Part shown: positions 47,069 through 55,999 of the stretch, one piece after another
Numbering within the stretch: the stretch's first letter is position 1
How the letters are laid out: each line of letters starts with the position of its first letter
Origin: Maribellus sp. CM-23
Lineage (GTDB): Bacteria > Bacteroidota > Bacteroidia > Bacteroidales > Prolixibacteraceae
DNA: 64,000 bases
Direction of reading: 5' to 3'
NCBI RefSeq assembly: GCF_021354595.1
Contig: NZ_JADWYJ010000001.1
Location: 659,446-723,445, forward strand
Translations under genes and position numbers: made by a program
The notes under the pieces: generated by a model
What the model saw: only the letters and a program-made list of their open reading frames with translations
Database searches by the model: none
What the model was told of the DNA's origin: nothing

Positions 47069-47389
47069 ATGAAGAAAATTTTCTTGATTCTTGCCCTTGT
47101 TGCAGTCTACGGAGTATCAATAGCAAACAGCTCAACCAATGTTGTTTCAACAGAAAAAGATGCTGTTACAATTGTCGCTGACGACGACAACAATTCTGCA
47201 CTTTCAGAAGAAGAAAAAGACAAAAAGAAAACTGAAAAGAAAAACGCAGAAGTAAAAGAAAAAGATGCAAAAAAAGCAACCGGCTGCACAGAAACACAAA
47301 AGAAAAGCTGTGCTGCTTCTGGAAAAACCTGTGGTTCTGAAAAACAGGAAGCGCCTGCAAAAAAAGGCTGCTGCGGAACAAAGAAGTAA
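47069..47389 (+). CDS. Small exported Cys/Lys-rich protein B (paralogue of A)
   Basis: 106 residues. The signal peptide MKKIFLILALVAVYGVSIAN is very close to that of protein A. The next part is acidic (VVSTEKDAVTIVADDDNNSA) then Lys/Glu-rich, and the C-terminus carries six cysteines in GCTETQKKSC, GKTCGS and KKGCCGTKK. Compared with A the repeats are fewer and a Cys-Cys pair is present. Same gene size, same layout and separate terminators suggest duplication with divergence. Its position just before hydF is the main hint at a job; function is unknown. Confidence 0.72.
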   Translation: MKKIFLILALVAVYGVSIANSSTNVVSTEKDAVTIVADDDNNSALSEEEKDKKKTEKKNAEVKEKDAKKATGCTETQKKSCAASGKTCGSEKQEAPAKKGCCGTKK

Positions 47390-47411
47390 TCGAAGAACGA
47401 TTATAATTCTG

Positions 47412-47440
47412 AAAGGGGTGCGAACAGCGCCCTTTTTTTG
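47412..47440 (+). terminator. Terminator after Cys-rich gene B
   Basis: AAAGGGGTGC pairs with GCGCCCTTT around GAACA, ending in a seven-T run. It separates this gene from hydF, 54 bases further on. Confidence 0.85.
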
Positions 47441-47493
47441 GCTATCATTGCAACACAATTCTGGTTACAATCCATAAAAACAATAGATTAAAC

Positions 47494-48720
47494 ATGAGGG
47501 CACCAAAAACATTTCGTTTACACATTGGCATTTTGGGAAGAAGGAATGCGGGAAAATCGAGTATTTTGAATGCCCTTACCCAACAGGAGGTTTCCATCGT
47601 TTCGGAAGTAGCCGGAACCACTACCGACCCTGTTGAAAAACCCATGGAGTTGCTCCCTCTGGGCCCGGTTTTGTTTATTGATACCGCCGGGATTGACGAT
47701 GTGGGCGACCTCGGCGAAAAACGAATTGCCAAAACACTGGCTGTTTTCGACCGCACGGACCTTGGGCTGATTGTTACCAATTCTCAGGATTTTGGAGAAT
47801 ACGAGCAAAAGCTGATGGACGAGCTGAAAGACCGCGACATTCCCTTTATCATTGTCTTCAACAAATGCGACCTGTATGCGGAGAATCTATCGTTAACCGC
47901 AGATTTTGATTCGGTAAAAGTCAGCTATGTACAGACTTCGGTTGCAACTGGTGCCGGCATTCCTGAATTAAGGCAAAAGCTCTTACGATCGGCTCCCGAC
48001 GACTACATCAACCGCCCCAGTATCCTGGCCGACTTGGTGGGCCCGGGAGAAGCAGCCGTTCTGGTCGTACCGATAGACAAGGAAGCTCCCAAAGGAAGAT
48101 TGATCCTTCCCCAGGTACAAAGCATCCGCGATTTGCTGGACAACGATTGTTTTTCGGTGGTAGTAAAAGAACGGGAATTAAGAGAAGCTTTATCGCGGTT
48201 CAACAAGCCTCCCAAACTGGTGGTGACCGACTCGCAGGCATTTTTAAAAGTGGCCGCCGACACTCCGCCGGAAATCCCGCTGACTTCGTTTTCCATCCTT
48301 TTTGCACGTTTCCAGGGTGACCTTACCGAAATGGTAAGAGGTGCGATGGCGATCGATCAGCTTAAAACAGGAGATAAAGTACTGATTGCCGAGGCCTGTT
48401 CCCATCATCCAATCGGAGAAGACATCGGAACGGTAAAGATTCCCCGCTGGCTGACACAGTACGTGGGAGGAAAACTACAGATTGACAACATGCGCGGGCA
48501 CGATTTCCCCAAAAATATTTCAGATTACAAACTGATCATTCATTGTGGAGCCTGCATGTGGAACAGAAGAGAAATGCTAAGCCGTATCATGAAAGCCCGG
48601 CAGGCAGGGGTCCCCATCACGAACTACGGATTAACCATTGCGTATTCTTTGGGAATTTTTGAGCGGGCACTGCAACCTTTTCCCGCAGCATTGGAGCTAT
48701 ACAAAAGTAAATCCCGTTAA
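47494..48720 (+). CDS. hydF: [FeFe]-hydrogenase maturation GTPase HydF
   Basis: A 408-residue scaffold protein. The TrmE-like GTPase domain covers 1-170: P-loop GILGRRNAGKSS, switch GTTTDPVEK, DTAGIDDVG and NKCDLY. A dimerisation domain follows. The C-terminal cluster-binding domain has ACSHHP (about 306) and IHCGACMWNRREM (about 353), giving the Cys/His ligand set of the HydF [4Fe-4S] cluster. It receives the diiron subcluster and delivers it to apo-HydA. It ends five bases from a convergent gene. Confidence 0.96.
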   Translation: MRAPKTFRLHIGILGRRNAGKSSILNALTQQEVSIVSEVAGTTTDPVEKPMELLPLGPVLFIDTAGIDDVGDLGEKRIAKTLAVFDRTDLGLIVTNSQDFGEYEQKLMDELKDRDIPFIIVFNKCDLYAENLSLTADFDSVKVSYVQTSVATGAGIPELRQKLLRSAPDDYINRPSILADLVGPGEAAVLVVPIDKEAPKGRLILPQVQSIRDLLDNDCFSVVVKERELREALSRFNKPPKLVVTDSQAFLKVAADTPPEIPLTSFSILFARFQGDLTEMVRGAMAIDQLKTGDKVLIAEACSHHPIGEDIGTVKIPRWLTQYVGGKLQIDNMRGHDFPKNISDYKLIIHCGACMWNRREMLSRIMKARQAGVPITNYGLTIAYSLGIFERALQPFPAALELYKSKSR

Positions 48721-48724
48721 CGGT

Positions 48725-49159
48725 TCAGCTTGATTTCTGCTTCTCTGCCGCAGGTTTAAAGAATCCAAAAAACTCGATCATTCCCCGCTCGTTCTTTTTT
48801 AGTAGCTTGAGATTGCCTTTTTCAAAAGCAAACTGAAATTCAACATTGTTGCGAAAATTTTCCGGATCGATAAAGGTGATAAAGTTTTTTGCGACACTCC
48901 ACCGGCCCTTTTTCAGCCGCGCAACCAGGGGTACTGAAATATGAGCGTTCACCTCAAATTCATCGTCGGCGAAAGTTATCACTACCTTTTGGTTTTCACG
49001 GCGAAGGTCAATTTCACGCATATGAACAAGCTCTTCTCGCTCATCCATGTAGTATTCAAAAAGAAGCCATGTACCAACGAGATTTTTTGAAGCACTCCCA
49101 AAAACTTCCGGCGAGCTCAGCCACGAAATGAATTTTGAAAACAGTGAATGTTGTTTCAT
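48725..49159 (-). CDS. Hypothetical protein, lipocalin-like
   Basis: A 144-residue protein without a clear signal peptide. The segment SKNLVGTWLLFEYYMDEREE and the alternating hydrophobic strands after it suggest a small beta-barrel of the lipocalin-like kind (GTW motif near the N-terminus). The C-terminus is charged. It is convergent with hydF, with only four bases between stop codons. I do not recognise a function. Confidence 0.6.
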   Translation of the reverse strand: MKQHSLFSKFISWLSSPEVFGSASKNLVGTWLLFEYYMDEREELVHMREIDLRRENQKVVITFADDEFEVNAHISVPLVARLKKGRWSVAKNFITFIDPENFRNNVEFQFAFEKGNLKLLKKNERGMIEFFGFFKPAAEKQKSS

Positions 49160-49653
49160 ACCGTTTGATCTGAGGATTGGACGCGAAACACGCCCGAAAG
49201 TTTAATAGTCAACCTGCAAAAGCGGCCAACCTGTTTCAAAACATTCGAATAATAATCAGGGGAATAGTTTGGTTTTGATTGGAAAAGGCAAGCATGATCG
49301 GCAGGCGTAGAAAAAGGGCAGCTCACCAGCCACCCCTAACTCTAATTAATGATAAAAAATAAGGGTACTACAATAATACTAACTCAAGCTCTCAAAAAAG
49401 AGTATTTACATGTGTAGTTATTAACATATTTTGGTGAATATCCTCGAAATCAATCATTAACATGAATACAACCTCCACAATTCCTCTCTGATCTGCTGGG
49501 TTTATTCCGGTTTTGCGATTACAATATTCAGTGAATTATCTGTTTGGAAATCAAAATCTTTTGCCTATTTTTGCGCCGAATTAATTTTAAGTCGTTGTAA
49601 TTGATAGCGATGCTGCGACTTAAAGATTGTATAACAAAAACAAGTTCTTTAAA
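49160..49653. other. Gene-free interval upstream of rpsO
   Basis: About 495 bases without a credible gene on either strand. The only assignable element is the rpsO promoter near its right end. Confidence 0.6.
49543..49573 (+). promoter_or_regulatory. Promoter of rpsO
   Basis: TTTG (49543-49546), a 19-base spacer, then TATTTTTG (49566-49573): both elements match the Bacteroidota housekeeping consensus. The leader to ATG 49654 is about 75 nucleotides and could hold S15 autoregulatory structure. Confidence 0.7.
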
Positions 49654-49923
49654 ATGTATTTAACAGCAGAAAAAAAGCAAGAGCTTTTTGCTCAACACGG
49701 CAAAAGCGCAACCAACACAGGAAGTGCTGAAGGTCAGATCGCATTGTTCACATTCAGGATCAATCACCTGACTGAACACCTGAAGAAAAACAAAAAAGAC
49801 CACAGCACCCGTCGTGCATTGATTAGATTGGTTGGTAAACGCAGAAGTTTACTTGACTACCTGATCAAAAAAGATATCGAACGTTACCGTGCGATCATCA
49901 AAGAATTGAACTTACGTAAGTAA
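49654..49923 (+). CDS. rpsO: Ribosomal protein S15
   Basis: 89 residues, the usual length. Motifs: [41 protein letters not shown] and [22 protein letters not shown]. It binds 16S rRNA early in assembly of the small subunit. The first two residues of a longer frame upstream are not needed; ATG 49654 matches the family start. The gene is followed by a terminator and then pnp, the classical rpsO-pnp arrangement. Confidence 0.98.
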   Translation: MYLTAEKKQELFAQHGKSATNTGSAEGQIALFTFRINHLTEHLKKNKKDHSTRRALIRLVGKRRSLLDYLIKKDIERYRAIIKELNLRK

Positions 49924-49931
49924 TTCATATG

Positions 49932-49967
49932 GAAAGGCAATGCAATGAGTGTTGCCTTTCTTTTTTT
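49932..49967 (+). terminator. Terminator/attenuator between rpsO and pnp
   Basis: Perfect 9-bp stem GAAAGGCAA / TTGCCTTTC followed by seven T residues. If read-through occurs, pnp is expressed from the rpsO promoter at a lower level. Confidence 0.88.
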
Positions 49968-50027
49968 AGTAAATTGCAAAACCTCACCACCCATTGTAAT
50001 TTAATATTTAAAGATTTAGTTAAAATT

Positions 50028-52325
50028 ATGGTAAACGCAACAGTTAAAACAATCGAACTTGCCGATGGCAGGACGATTACCATTGAAACCGGGAAGTTGG
50101 CCAAACAGGCTGATGGTTCGGTAGTGGTACGAATGGGTGACACCATGTTGCTGGCTACGGTTGTTTCAGCCAAAGAAGCCAAAGAAGACGTTGATTTTAT
50201 GCCGGTATCAGTGGATTACCGCGAAAAATTCTCGGCCGCAGGCCGTTTCCCCGGCGGGTTTATGAAGAGAGAAGCTCGTCCGAGCGATGACGAAATTCTG
50301 GTGGCACGTCTGGTTGACCGTGCACTCCGTCCGCTTTTCCCTGACGACTATCACGCTGAAACAGCTGTAATGATTTCATTGATTTCTTCGGGAAAAGATG
50401 AAATGCCTGATCAACTGGCAGGTTTGGCAGCATCAGCCGCCATCGCAGTTTCTGACGTTCCCTTCGTAACTCCGATCTCGGAAGTTCGCGTGGTTCGTGT
50501 AAACGGCGAATTCATTATCAACCCGACTTATTCTCAACTGGCCGAAGCCGACCTTGACATTATGGTGGGTGCATCGCACGACAACATCATGATGGTAGAA
50601 GGCGAAATGAAAGAAGTTTCGGAAGAAGTAATGCTGGAAGCAATTAAAGTAGCACACGAAGAAATCAAGAAACACTGTAAAGTTCAGGAAGAACTGGCAG
50701 CAGAATTGGGCGTTGTAAAACGCGAATACTGTCATGAAAACAATGACGAGGAGCTTCGCAGTCGCGTAAAATCTGAGCTCTACGAACAGTGCTATGCAAT
50801 TGCAACGCAACAAATCACTAATAAAAGTGAACGTTACGGAGCTTTCGAAGCCCTTCGCGACGAGTGGATTGAAAAGTTTAAAGCAGAAAATGCAGAAGAC
50901 GAAGAGCTGGATAAAAAAGTTAACCTGATCAAAAGATACTACCACGATGTGGAAAAAGAAGCGATGCGCCGCATGATCCTCGACGAAGGCATGCGTCTGG
51001 ATGGCAGAAAAACCCACGAAATTCGCCCAATTTGGGGAGAAGTGGATTACCTTCCGGGAGCACACGGTTCTTCTATTTTCACCCGTGGCGAAACCCAGGC
51101 ACTGACTTCAGTAACCATGGGTACCAAAATGGATGAAAAGATTATTGATGGTGTAACCGTACAAGGAAAAGAGAAATTCCTGTTGCACTACAACTTCCCT
51201 CCGTTTAGTGTAGGCGAACCTAAAACACCACGTGGTGTGGGACGTCGCGAGATTGGTCACGGAAACCTGGCGCTTCGTGCACTGAAAAATATGATGCCGG
51301 AAGAATTCCCCTATGTGGTTCGTATCGTAACCGACATCCTGGAATCAAACGGTTCATCGTCGATGGCAACCGTTTGTTCGGGCACAATGGCCATGATGGA
51401 TTCGGGTATCAAAATGAAGAAACCTGTATCTGGTATTGCCATGGGATTGATTACCGATAAAGGCTCCAATAAATTTGCGGTTCTTTCTGACATCCTCGGA
51501 GACGAAGATCACCTGGGAGACATGGACTTTAAAGTAACCGGAAGTGCCGAAGGTATTACCGCTACCCAGATGGACATTAAAGTAGACGGTCTTTCGTACG
51601 AAGTGTTGTCGCAGGCGCTGCAACAGGCAAAAGAAGGACGTTTGCACATTTTGGGAAAAATGATGGAAGTAATTTCTGAACCACGCGAAGATTACAAACC
51701 AAATGTACCACGTATCGAAACCATTCAGATACCGAAAGACATGATTGGTGCCGTGATTGGACCGGGTGGAAAAGTTATCCAGGCTATCCAGGAAGAAACC
51801 CAGACCGTGATCGTGATCGAGGAAGTGGGAGACTTGGGTATGGTGCAGGTTTCAGGTGCCGGCAAGGAACCAATTGAAGCTGCGAAAGCAAGAATCAAAG
51901 CCATTACCGCTATTCCTGAAGTAGGCGAAGTTTACACCGGGAAAGTTAAGTCAGTAGTGTCGTTTGGTGCTTTCATCGAAATTCTGCCCGGAAAAGAAGC
52001 CTTGCTTCATGTTTCGGAAATGGATTGGAACCGCGTGGAACAAGCCGAAGATTTCTGCAAAGAAGGAGAAATGATGGAAGTGAAACTGATCGGTGTAGAT
52101 GAAAAAACCGGTAAGCTGAAACTTTCGCGCAAAGTACTTCTTCCAAAACCCGAAGGTTATGTAGAGCGTCCTCCAAGAGAGCCTCGCTCGGATAGCCGTG
52201 GTGGTGATCGCAGAGGTGGTGACCGCAGAGATTTCCGTGGTGGCGACCGTAGAGGTGGCGATCGCAGAGACGACCGTCGTGGTGGTGGCGACCGCAGAGA
52301 ATTCCGCCCACGCCGCGAAGAATAA
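50028..52325 (+). CDS. pnp: Polynucleotide phosphorylase with RGG-like C-terminal tail
   Basis: 765 residues. Two RNase PH domains are separated by the alpha-helical domain; the second carries [15 protein letters not shown] and [16 protein letters not shown] with the metal-binding Asp residues. KH (about 575-635, [19 protein letters not shown]) and S1 (about 640-710, [17 protein letters not shown]) domains follow. It degrades RNA 3' to 5' using phosphate. The last ~45 residues are a low-complexity tail of repeated RGGDRR units ([19 protein letters not shown]), not present in E. coli PNPase, and probably an RNA-binding or condensate-forming extension. Start at ATG 50028, since a longer frame runs back into the terminator. 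Confidence 0.97.
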   Translation: MVNATVKTIELADGRTITIETGKLAKQADGSVVVRMGDTMLLATVVSAKEAKEDVDFMPVSVDYREKFSAAGRFPGGFMKREARPSDDEILVARLVDRALRPLFPDDYHAETAVMISLISSGKDEMPDQLAGLAASAAIAVSDVPFVTPISEVRVVRVNGEFIINPTYSQLAEADLDIMVGASHDNIMMVEGEMKEVSEEVMLEAIKVAHEEIKKHCKVQEELAAELGVVKREYCHENNDEELRSRVKSELYEQCYAIATQQITNKSERYGAFEALRDEWIEKFKAENAEDEELDKKVNLIKRYYHDVEKEAMRRMILDEGMRLDGRKTHEIRPIWGEVDYLPGAHGSSIFTRGETQALTSVTMGTKMDEKIIDGVTVQGKEKFLLHYNFPPFSVGEPKTPRGVGRREIGHGNLALRALKNMMPEEFPYVVRIVTDILESNGSSSMATVCSGTMAMMDSGIKMKKPVSGIAMGLITDKGSNKFAVLSDILGDEDHLGDMDFKVTGSAEGITATQMDIKVDGLSYEVLSQALQQAKEGRLHILGKMMEVISEPREDYKPNVPRIETIQIPKDMIGAVIGPGGKVIQAIQEETQTVIVIEEVGDLGMVQVSGAGKEPIEAAKARIKAITAIPEVGEVYTGKVKSVVSFGAFIEILPGKEALLHVSEMDWNRVEQAEDFCKEGEMMEVKLIGVDEKTGKLKLSRKVLLPKPEGYVERPPREPRSDSRGGDRRGGDRRDFRGGDRRGGDRRDDRRGGGDRREFRPRREE

Positions 52326-52351
52326 TTGAATTTTTATTCAAAAGCATATTG

Positions 52352-52384
52352 AAACGCTCCGCCGGTTGGTGGGGCGTTTTTTAT
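52352..52384 (+). terminator. Terminator of pnp
   Basis: AAACGCTCCGCC pairs with GGTGGGGCGTTT through a GGTT loop with two wobble pairs, followed by T residues. Confidence 0.85.
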
Positions 52385-52569
52385 TAAATTGAACGATTGA
52401 AGGAAAGAATGTGTGAGTGACAAACTTTTAAGCTGCAAACGCCCAATTGGAAACTATCCAGTGAAACTGCAAACTGAGACTGAGACTACAAACTCCTCTG
52501 AACATTGAACGCAGAACTCTAAACTACTTTCCATTCCTTTTCCTACCTTCGCTATCTAAATTCATTGAT

Positions 52570-53052
52570 ATGGAATCCTGGTCATCAGAAATAATACAAA
52601 CAATTGATTCGAAACTCGAAAATGAAAAAGACCGCGAGCTTCGGTTTTTCCGGATCGAGGAATTCAAACGAAACATCGGGCGCGTGGATCAATTCTCAAA
52701 AAATTGCCCGGTCTGTCAGAAAGAACACATCAACATCAAGGAAGCAGTTGAGTCAATCGACGAGGCCGTTGGAGTACCTGGGAAAACACGCCGCAACTAC
52801 GACCGGCTGATCAGTCGTCTTTCAAAACACATGCAAAAGGAACATGGATTTTACCCGCCGTTCCATTTTAGTTACCAGCATGCGCTTTACGGCTTGGTAG
52901 CCGGATTTCTGGTTGGATTCGCACTGATGAAGCTGGTGCCTGCTTACGGCTTCGAATTGATGGCCACAGCGGTCAGTGTGGGGTTGATTGTTACCTACAT
53001 CACCGGGAGCGTCAAAGACAAGCGAATCCGACACGAAAAAAGAATCATGTAG
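52570..53052 (+). CDS. Hypothetical two-TM protein with CxxC/HxxxH-type front
   Basis: 160 residues. The soluble N-terminal part has CPVCQKEH and HMQKEH, which could bind one zinc ion. Two membrane segments follow near residues 104-122 and 127-147 (HALYGLVAGFLVGFALMKL, ELMATAVSVGLIVTYI), ending in a basic tail (KDKRIRHEKR). Function is unknown; I recall no named family. It is upstream of the deoxynucleoside kinase, on the same strand and 76 bases away. Confidence 0.65.
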   Translation: MESWSSEIIQTIDSKLENEKDRELRFFRIEEFKRNIGRVDQFSKNCPVCQKEHINIKEAVESIDEAVGVPGKTRRNYDRLISRLSKHMQKEHGFYPPFHFSYQHALYGLVAGFLVGFALMKLVPAYGFELMATAVSVGLIVTYITGSVKDKRIRHEKRIM

Positions 53053-53128
53053 TTTTCAACAAAAAAAGGCCAATTCGTAAAAAGCTTCTAATTTTAGGAG
53101 CTGTTTTGAAATCACGAGTAAAAATCAG

Positions 53129-53758
53129 ATGCAGTTTCTTGTTATAGAAGGAAATATCGGTGCAGGAAAAACAACCCTCACCAAAATGGTAGCAGAAGAA
53201 TACAATGCCAAACTGGTATTGGAACAATTTGCTGACAACCCTTTTCTTCCGAAGTTTTACGAAGACCAGGAACGCTATTCCTTTCCGCTGGAATTATCGT
53301 TTTTAGCCGATCGGTATACGCAAATCAAAAACGAGGTACTAAACCTCGATTTGTTTCACTCTTTCCTGGTGGCAGATTACTATTTTGCGAAAACCGCCAT
53401 TTTTGCCCAAAACACGTTGAAGTCGGATGAGTACAGGCTGTTCCGCCAGATTTTTGATATTGTTTTTGAGTCGATGCCCAAGCCTGATCTGTATGTTTAC
53501 CTGCATGCAAACGTAGACCGGCTGATGAGTAATATTGCCAATCGTGGCCGTGATTACGAAAAACACATCACTCCTTCTTACCTCGGCAACATTGCCAAAG
53601 GCTATTTTAATTTTTTTAAACAAATAAACTCATTCCCCATGCTGATAATCGACACAAATGGCATTGATTTTGTAAAAAACCCGCGGGATTATGAGACGCT
53701 AAAATCAGCAATTTTTGATACTAAATATAAATCTGGTATTAACCGTTTAATATTGTGA
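53129..53758 (+). CDS. Deoxynucleoside kinase
   Basis: 209 residues, of the dNK/dGK/dAK family. Motifs: P-loop EGNIGAGKTTLTKMV, LEQFADNPFLPKFY, the catalytic LSFLADRYTQI (Glu/Arg region), DLYVYLHANVDRLMSNIANRGRDYEKHI (lid), and a C-terminal strand ending LIIDTNGIDF. It phosphorylates deoxynucleosides for salvage; deoxyadenosine/deoxyguanosine specificity is likely but not certain. Cytoplasmic. Confidence 0.9.
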   Translation: MQFLVIEGNIGAGKTTLTKMVAEEYNAKLVLEQFADNPFLPKFYEDQERYSFPLELSFLADRYTQIKNEVLNLDLFHSFLVADYYFAKTAIFAQNTLKSDEYRLFRQIFDIVFESMPKPDLYVYLHANVDRLMSNIANRGRDYEKHITPSYLGNIAKGYFNFFKQINSFPMLIIDTNGIDFVKNPRDYETLKSAIFDTKYKSGINRLIL

Positions 53759-53799
53759 CAAAAAAAGCTTTAGCTACTTTCAAAAACTAAAAAGCTTAT

Positions 53800-53807
53800 T
53801 ATTTTTG
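53800..53807 (+). promoter_or_regulatory. -7 box (TATTTTTG) for the TPR lipoprotein gene
   Basis: Perfect TAnnTTTG. An imperfect -33 (TTTC) is 18 bases upstream. The leader to ATG 53851 is about 35 nucleotides. Confidence 0.5.
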
Positions 53808-53850
53808 TGGACTTACTAATAATTTTAAAATCACTGAAATATTATCTGTT

Positions 53851-55602
53851 ATGAAGAGGATCAACTTTAAACCTTCTGTCCTGATTCTAGCGGCTGCTGT
53901 GGTGTTGTCAGGCTGTTCAGGGCTTAATAAAATGAAAAAAAATGCCGATCAGATTAACTTCAAGGTTACTCCCGAAGTTCTGGAGTCGCACGCCAGCGAA
54001 GTTGATGTGGCAATCAATGGCCGTTTCCCCGCCAAATACTTTCATAAAAAAGTTACTTTAACCGCTACTCCGGTATTGAAATACGAAGGTGGCGAAACTG
54101 AATACCAACCCGTAACTGTACAGGGCGAAAGTGTTCAGGCAAACAACAAAGTAATTTCGTACAACGGTGGTAGCGTATCGTACAAAGATGCGGTTCCGTT
54201 CAAAAAAGACATGTCGAAATCAGAGTTGTATGTAAACATTACTGCAACGCAAGGTGCGAAGTCGGTTGATTTTGCTCCGATCAAAGTTGCTGATGGTGTA
54301 CTGGCAACCAGCGAAAGAGTGGCAAGCGTTCCAAAACCGATCATGGGTGTTGTTCGCGAAGCCAATACTTCGGGCAAATACGATCCGAACATCGACGCTT
54401 TCCAAAGAATTGTTCCGGACGAAATGATGGCTGACATCAAATACCTCATCAACCGCTCGAACCTGAGAAAAGATGAAACAGAAAAAAGCGAAGTAAAAGC
54501 GTTACAGGACTATACTAAAAAAGCCAACGAAAACGATCGCATTGATCTGAAAGACGTGGAAGTATCAGCTTATGCATCTCCTGACGGAAGCATTGATCTG
54601 AACACAGAACTGGCTGCAGAAAGAAAGAATACCTCTTCAGCATTTTTGGCTAAAAAATTAAAAGAAGCCGGTGTTAATGTTGAACTGAAAACAAAATACA
54701 CTCCGGAAGACTGGGAAGGATTCAAGGAATTGATGGAAAAATCAAACATCCAGGATAAAGAACTGATCCTTCGCGTACTTTCTATGTACAACGATCCGGA
54801 AGTTCGTGAACGCGAAATCCGTAACCTGAGTGAAACGTTTACCGATGTTGCTGCTGACATTCTTCCGCAATTGCGTCGTGCAAAAATGATCACTTCGGTT
54901 GACCTGATCGGAAAAACAGATGAAGAGTTGAAAGCTGCTGCAAAAGCAGATCCAGCTTCTTTGACTCCTGCTGAGTTGATTTATGCAGCTACTTTGTTTG
55001 AAGACCTGAACGACCAGCTGGAAATTTTCCAATCGTTTGTAAAAGTTTATCCCAACGACTGGAGAGGTCCGAACAACGTAGGTTATGTACTGGCCAAACA
55101 AATGAAATATGCCGATGCTAAACCTCATTTCGAAAAAGCTGAAAAGCTGAAAAACAGCGAGCCGATCGTGAAAAACAACGTTGGTGCCATTGCATTGGTT
55201 GAAGGCGACGTTGCCAAGGCTGAGTCATTGTTTGGTGCTGCTTCGGGAGCAGGCGAAGAAGTGAACTACAACCTGGGTATTGTAAGCGTAAAAAAAGCAG
55301 AATACGACCGCGCGGTTCGTTACTACAGCAAATACCAGGATCCGAACACAGGTTTGGCAAAAATTCTGGCTGGTGATAACAACGGAGCATTGAAAGATCT
55401 GGATGCTTGTGAAATCCCAAATTGCTGGATGACTGAATACCTGAAAGCGGTAATCGGTGCACGCACAGCCAAAGAAAGCTTGTTGTTCGACAGCTTGAAA
55501 ACAGCTTGCGACATCAACCCAAGCTTGAAAGCAGAAGCTAAAGTGGATATGGAATTCGCCAAATATTTCAGCGATCCTAAATTCAAAGCAATTGTTGACT
55601 AA
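53851..55602 (+). CDS. TPR-containing lipoprotein with OmpA-like segment
   Basis: 583 residues. The signal ends VVLSGC (Cys 22), so it is lipid-anchored, probably on the outer membrane. After a beta-rich front (35-170, NFKVTPEVLESHASEVDVAI...) comes an OmpA-C-like segment (about 190-290, DVEVSAYASPDGSIDLNTELAAERKNTSSAFLAKKL) which could bind peptidoglycan. TPR-type repeats (about 370-520) close the protein. The codon usage is very regular and it has a perfect -7 box and strong terminator, suggesting high expression. Function is unknown, but a cell-envelope structural role fits. Confidence 0.8.
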   Translation: MKRINFKPSVLILAAAVVLSGCSGLNKMKKNADQINFKVTPEVLESHASEVDVAINGRFPAKYFHKKVTLTATPVLKYEGGETEYQPVTVQGESVQANNKVISYNGGSVSYKDAVPFKKDMSKSELYVNITATQGAKSVDFAPIKVADGVLATSERVASVPKPIMGVVREANTSGKYDPNIDAFQRIVPDEMMADIKYLINRSNLRKDETEKSEVKALQDYTKKANENDRIDLKDVEVSAYASPDGSIDLNTELAAERKNTSSAFLAKKLKEAGVNVELKTKYTPEDWEGFKELMEKSNIQDKELILRVLSMYNDPEVREREIRNLSETFTDVAADILPQLRRAKMITSVDLIGKTDEELKAAAKADPASLTPAELIYAATLFEDLNDQLEIFQSFVKVYPNDWRGPNNVGYVLAKQMKYADAKPHFEKAEKLKNSEPIVKNNVGAIALVEGDVAKAESLFGAASGAGEEVNYNLGIVSVKKAEYDRAVRYYSKYQDPNTGLAKILAGDNNGALKDLDACEIPNCWMTEYLKAVIGARTAKESLLFDSLKTACDINPSLKAEAKVDMEFAKYFSDPKFKAIVD

Positions 55603-55622
55603 GTAAGTATCGACAAAATACC

Positions 55623-55656
55623 AAAAGGCAATCCGGAGTTCCGGGTTGCCTTTTTT
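55623..55656 (+). terminator. Terminator of the TPR lipoprotein gene
   Basis: A 14-bp stem with one wobble (AAAAGGCAATCCGG with CCGGGTTGCCTTTT), loop AGTT, and T tail. Confidence 0.9.
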
Positions 55657-55999
55657 GTTGCCTTTTCTAATGAATTGAAAAATTGCTAAACTGTTTCGGA
55701 AGAAGGCGTCTCAAAAGTGAAACATATCTGTTGTGTACAAACCAATTAAAAGTAAAACGTGAAAACGGAACGCTAATCACACTGATTTTGACAGATAATC
55801 ACGAAGAAAGCAGCGATAATCATTGGCATCTGAGTTATCAGCGTTCTATTTAATTAAAAACGGCAAGTTTTGTTAATATCTCTTTTGCACCTCAGCCTTA
55901 GCCTTGGCCTTAGCCTTTTTACACTTCTTTTATGACAAAATCACTTTGTTAACCCACCGAAAAACCCTATTTTCCACACTCATAAAAAATTGCACTATT
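55657..55999. other. Intergenic region with hexamer microrepeat
   Basis: No gene. A short run of about four GCCTTA/GCCTTG-type hexamers lies at 55892-55917. A plausible but weak promoter-like sequence precedes the M20 gene. Confidence 0.5.

Noticed and set aside
41487..48720. Presence of a hydrogenase structural gene (hydA) in the locus
   Set aside because: No protein with the H-cluster motifs is encoded in the window; only maturases and accessory genes are found.
52385..52560. Short repeat-like sequence (aactgcaaactgagactgagact)
   Set aside because: Low-complexity drift with no fixed period; nothing beyond simple sequence is supported.
55892..55917. GCCTTA hexamer run as a regulatory site
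   Set aside because: Only about four imperfect copies, easily explained by slippage.
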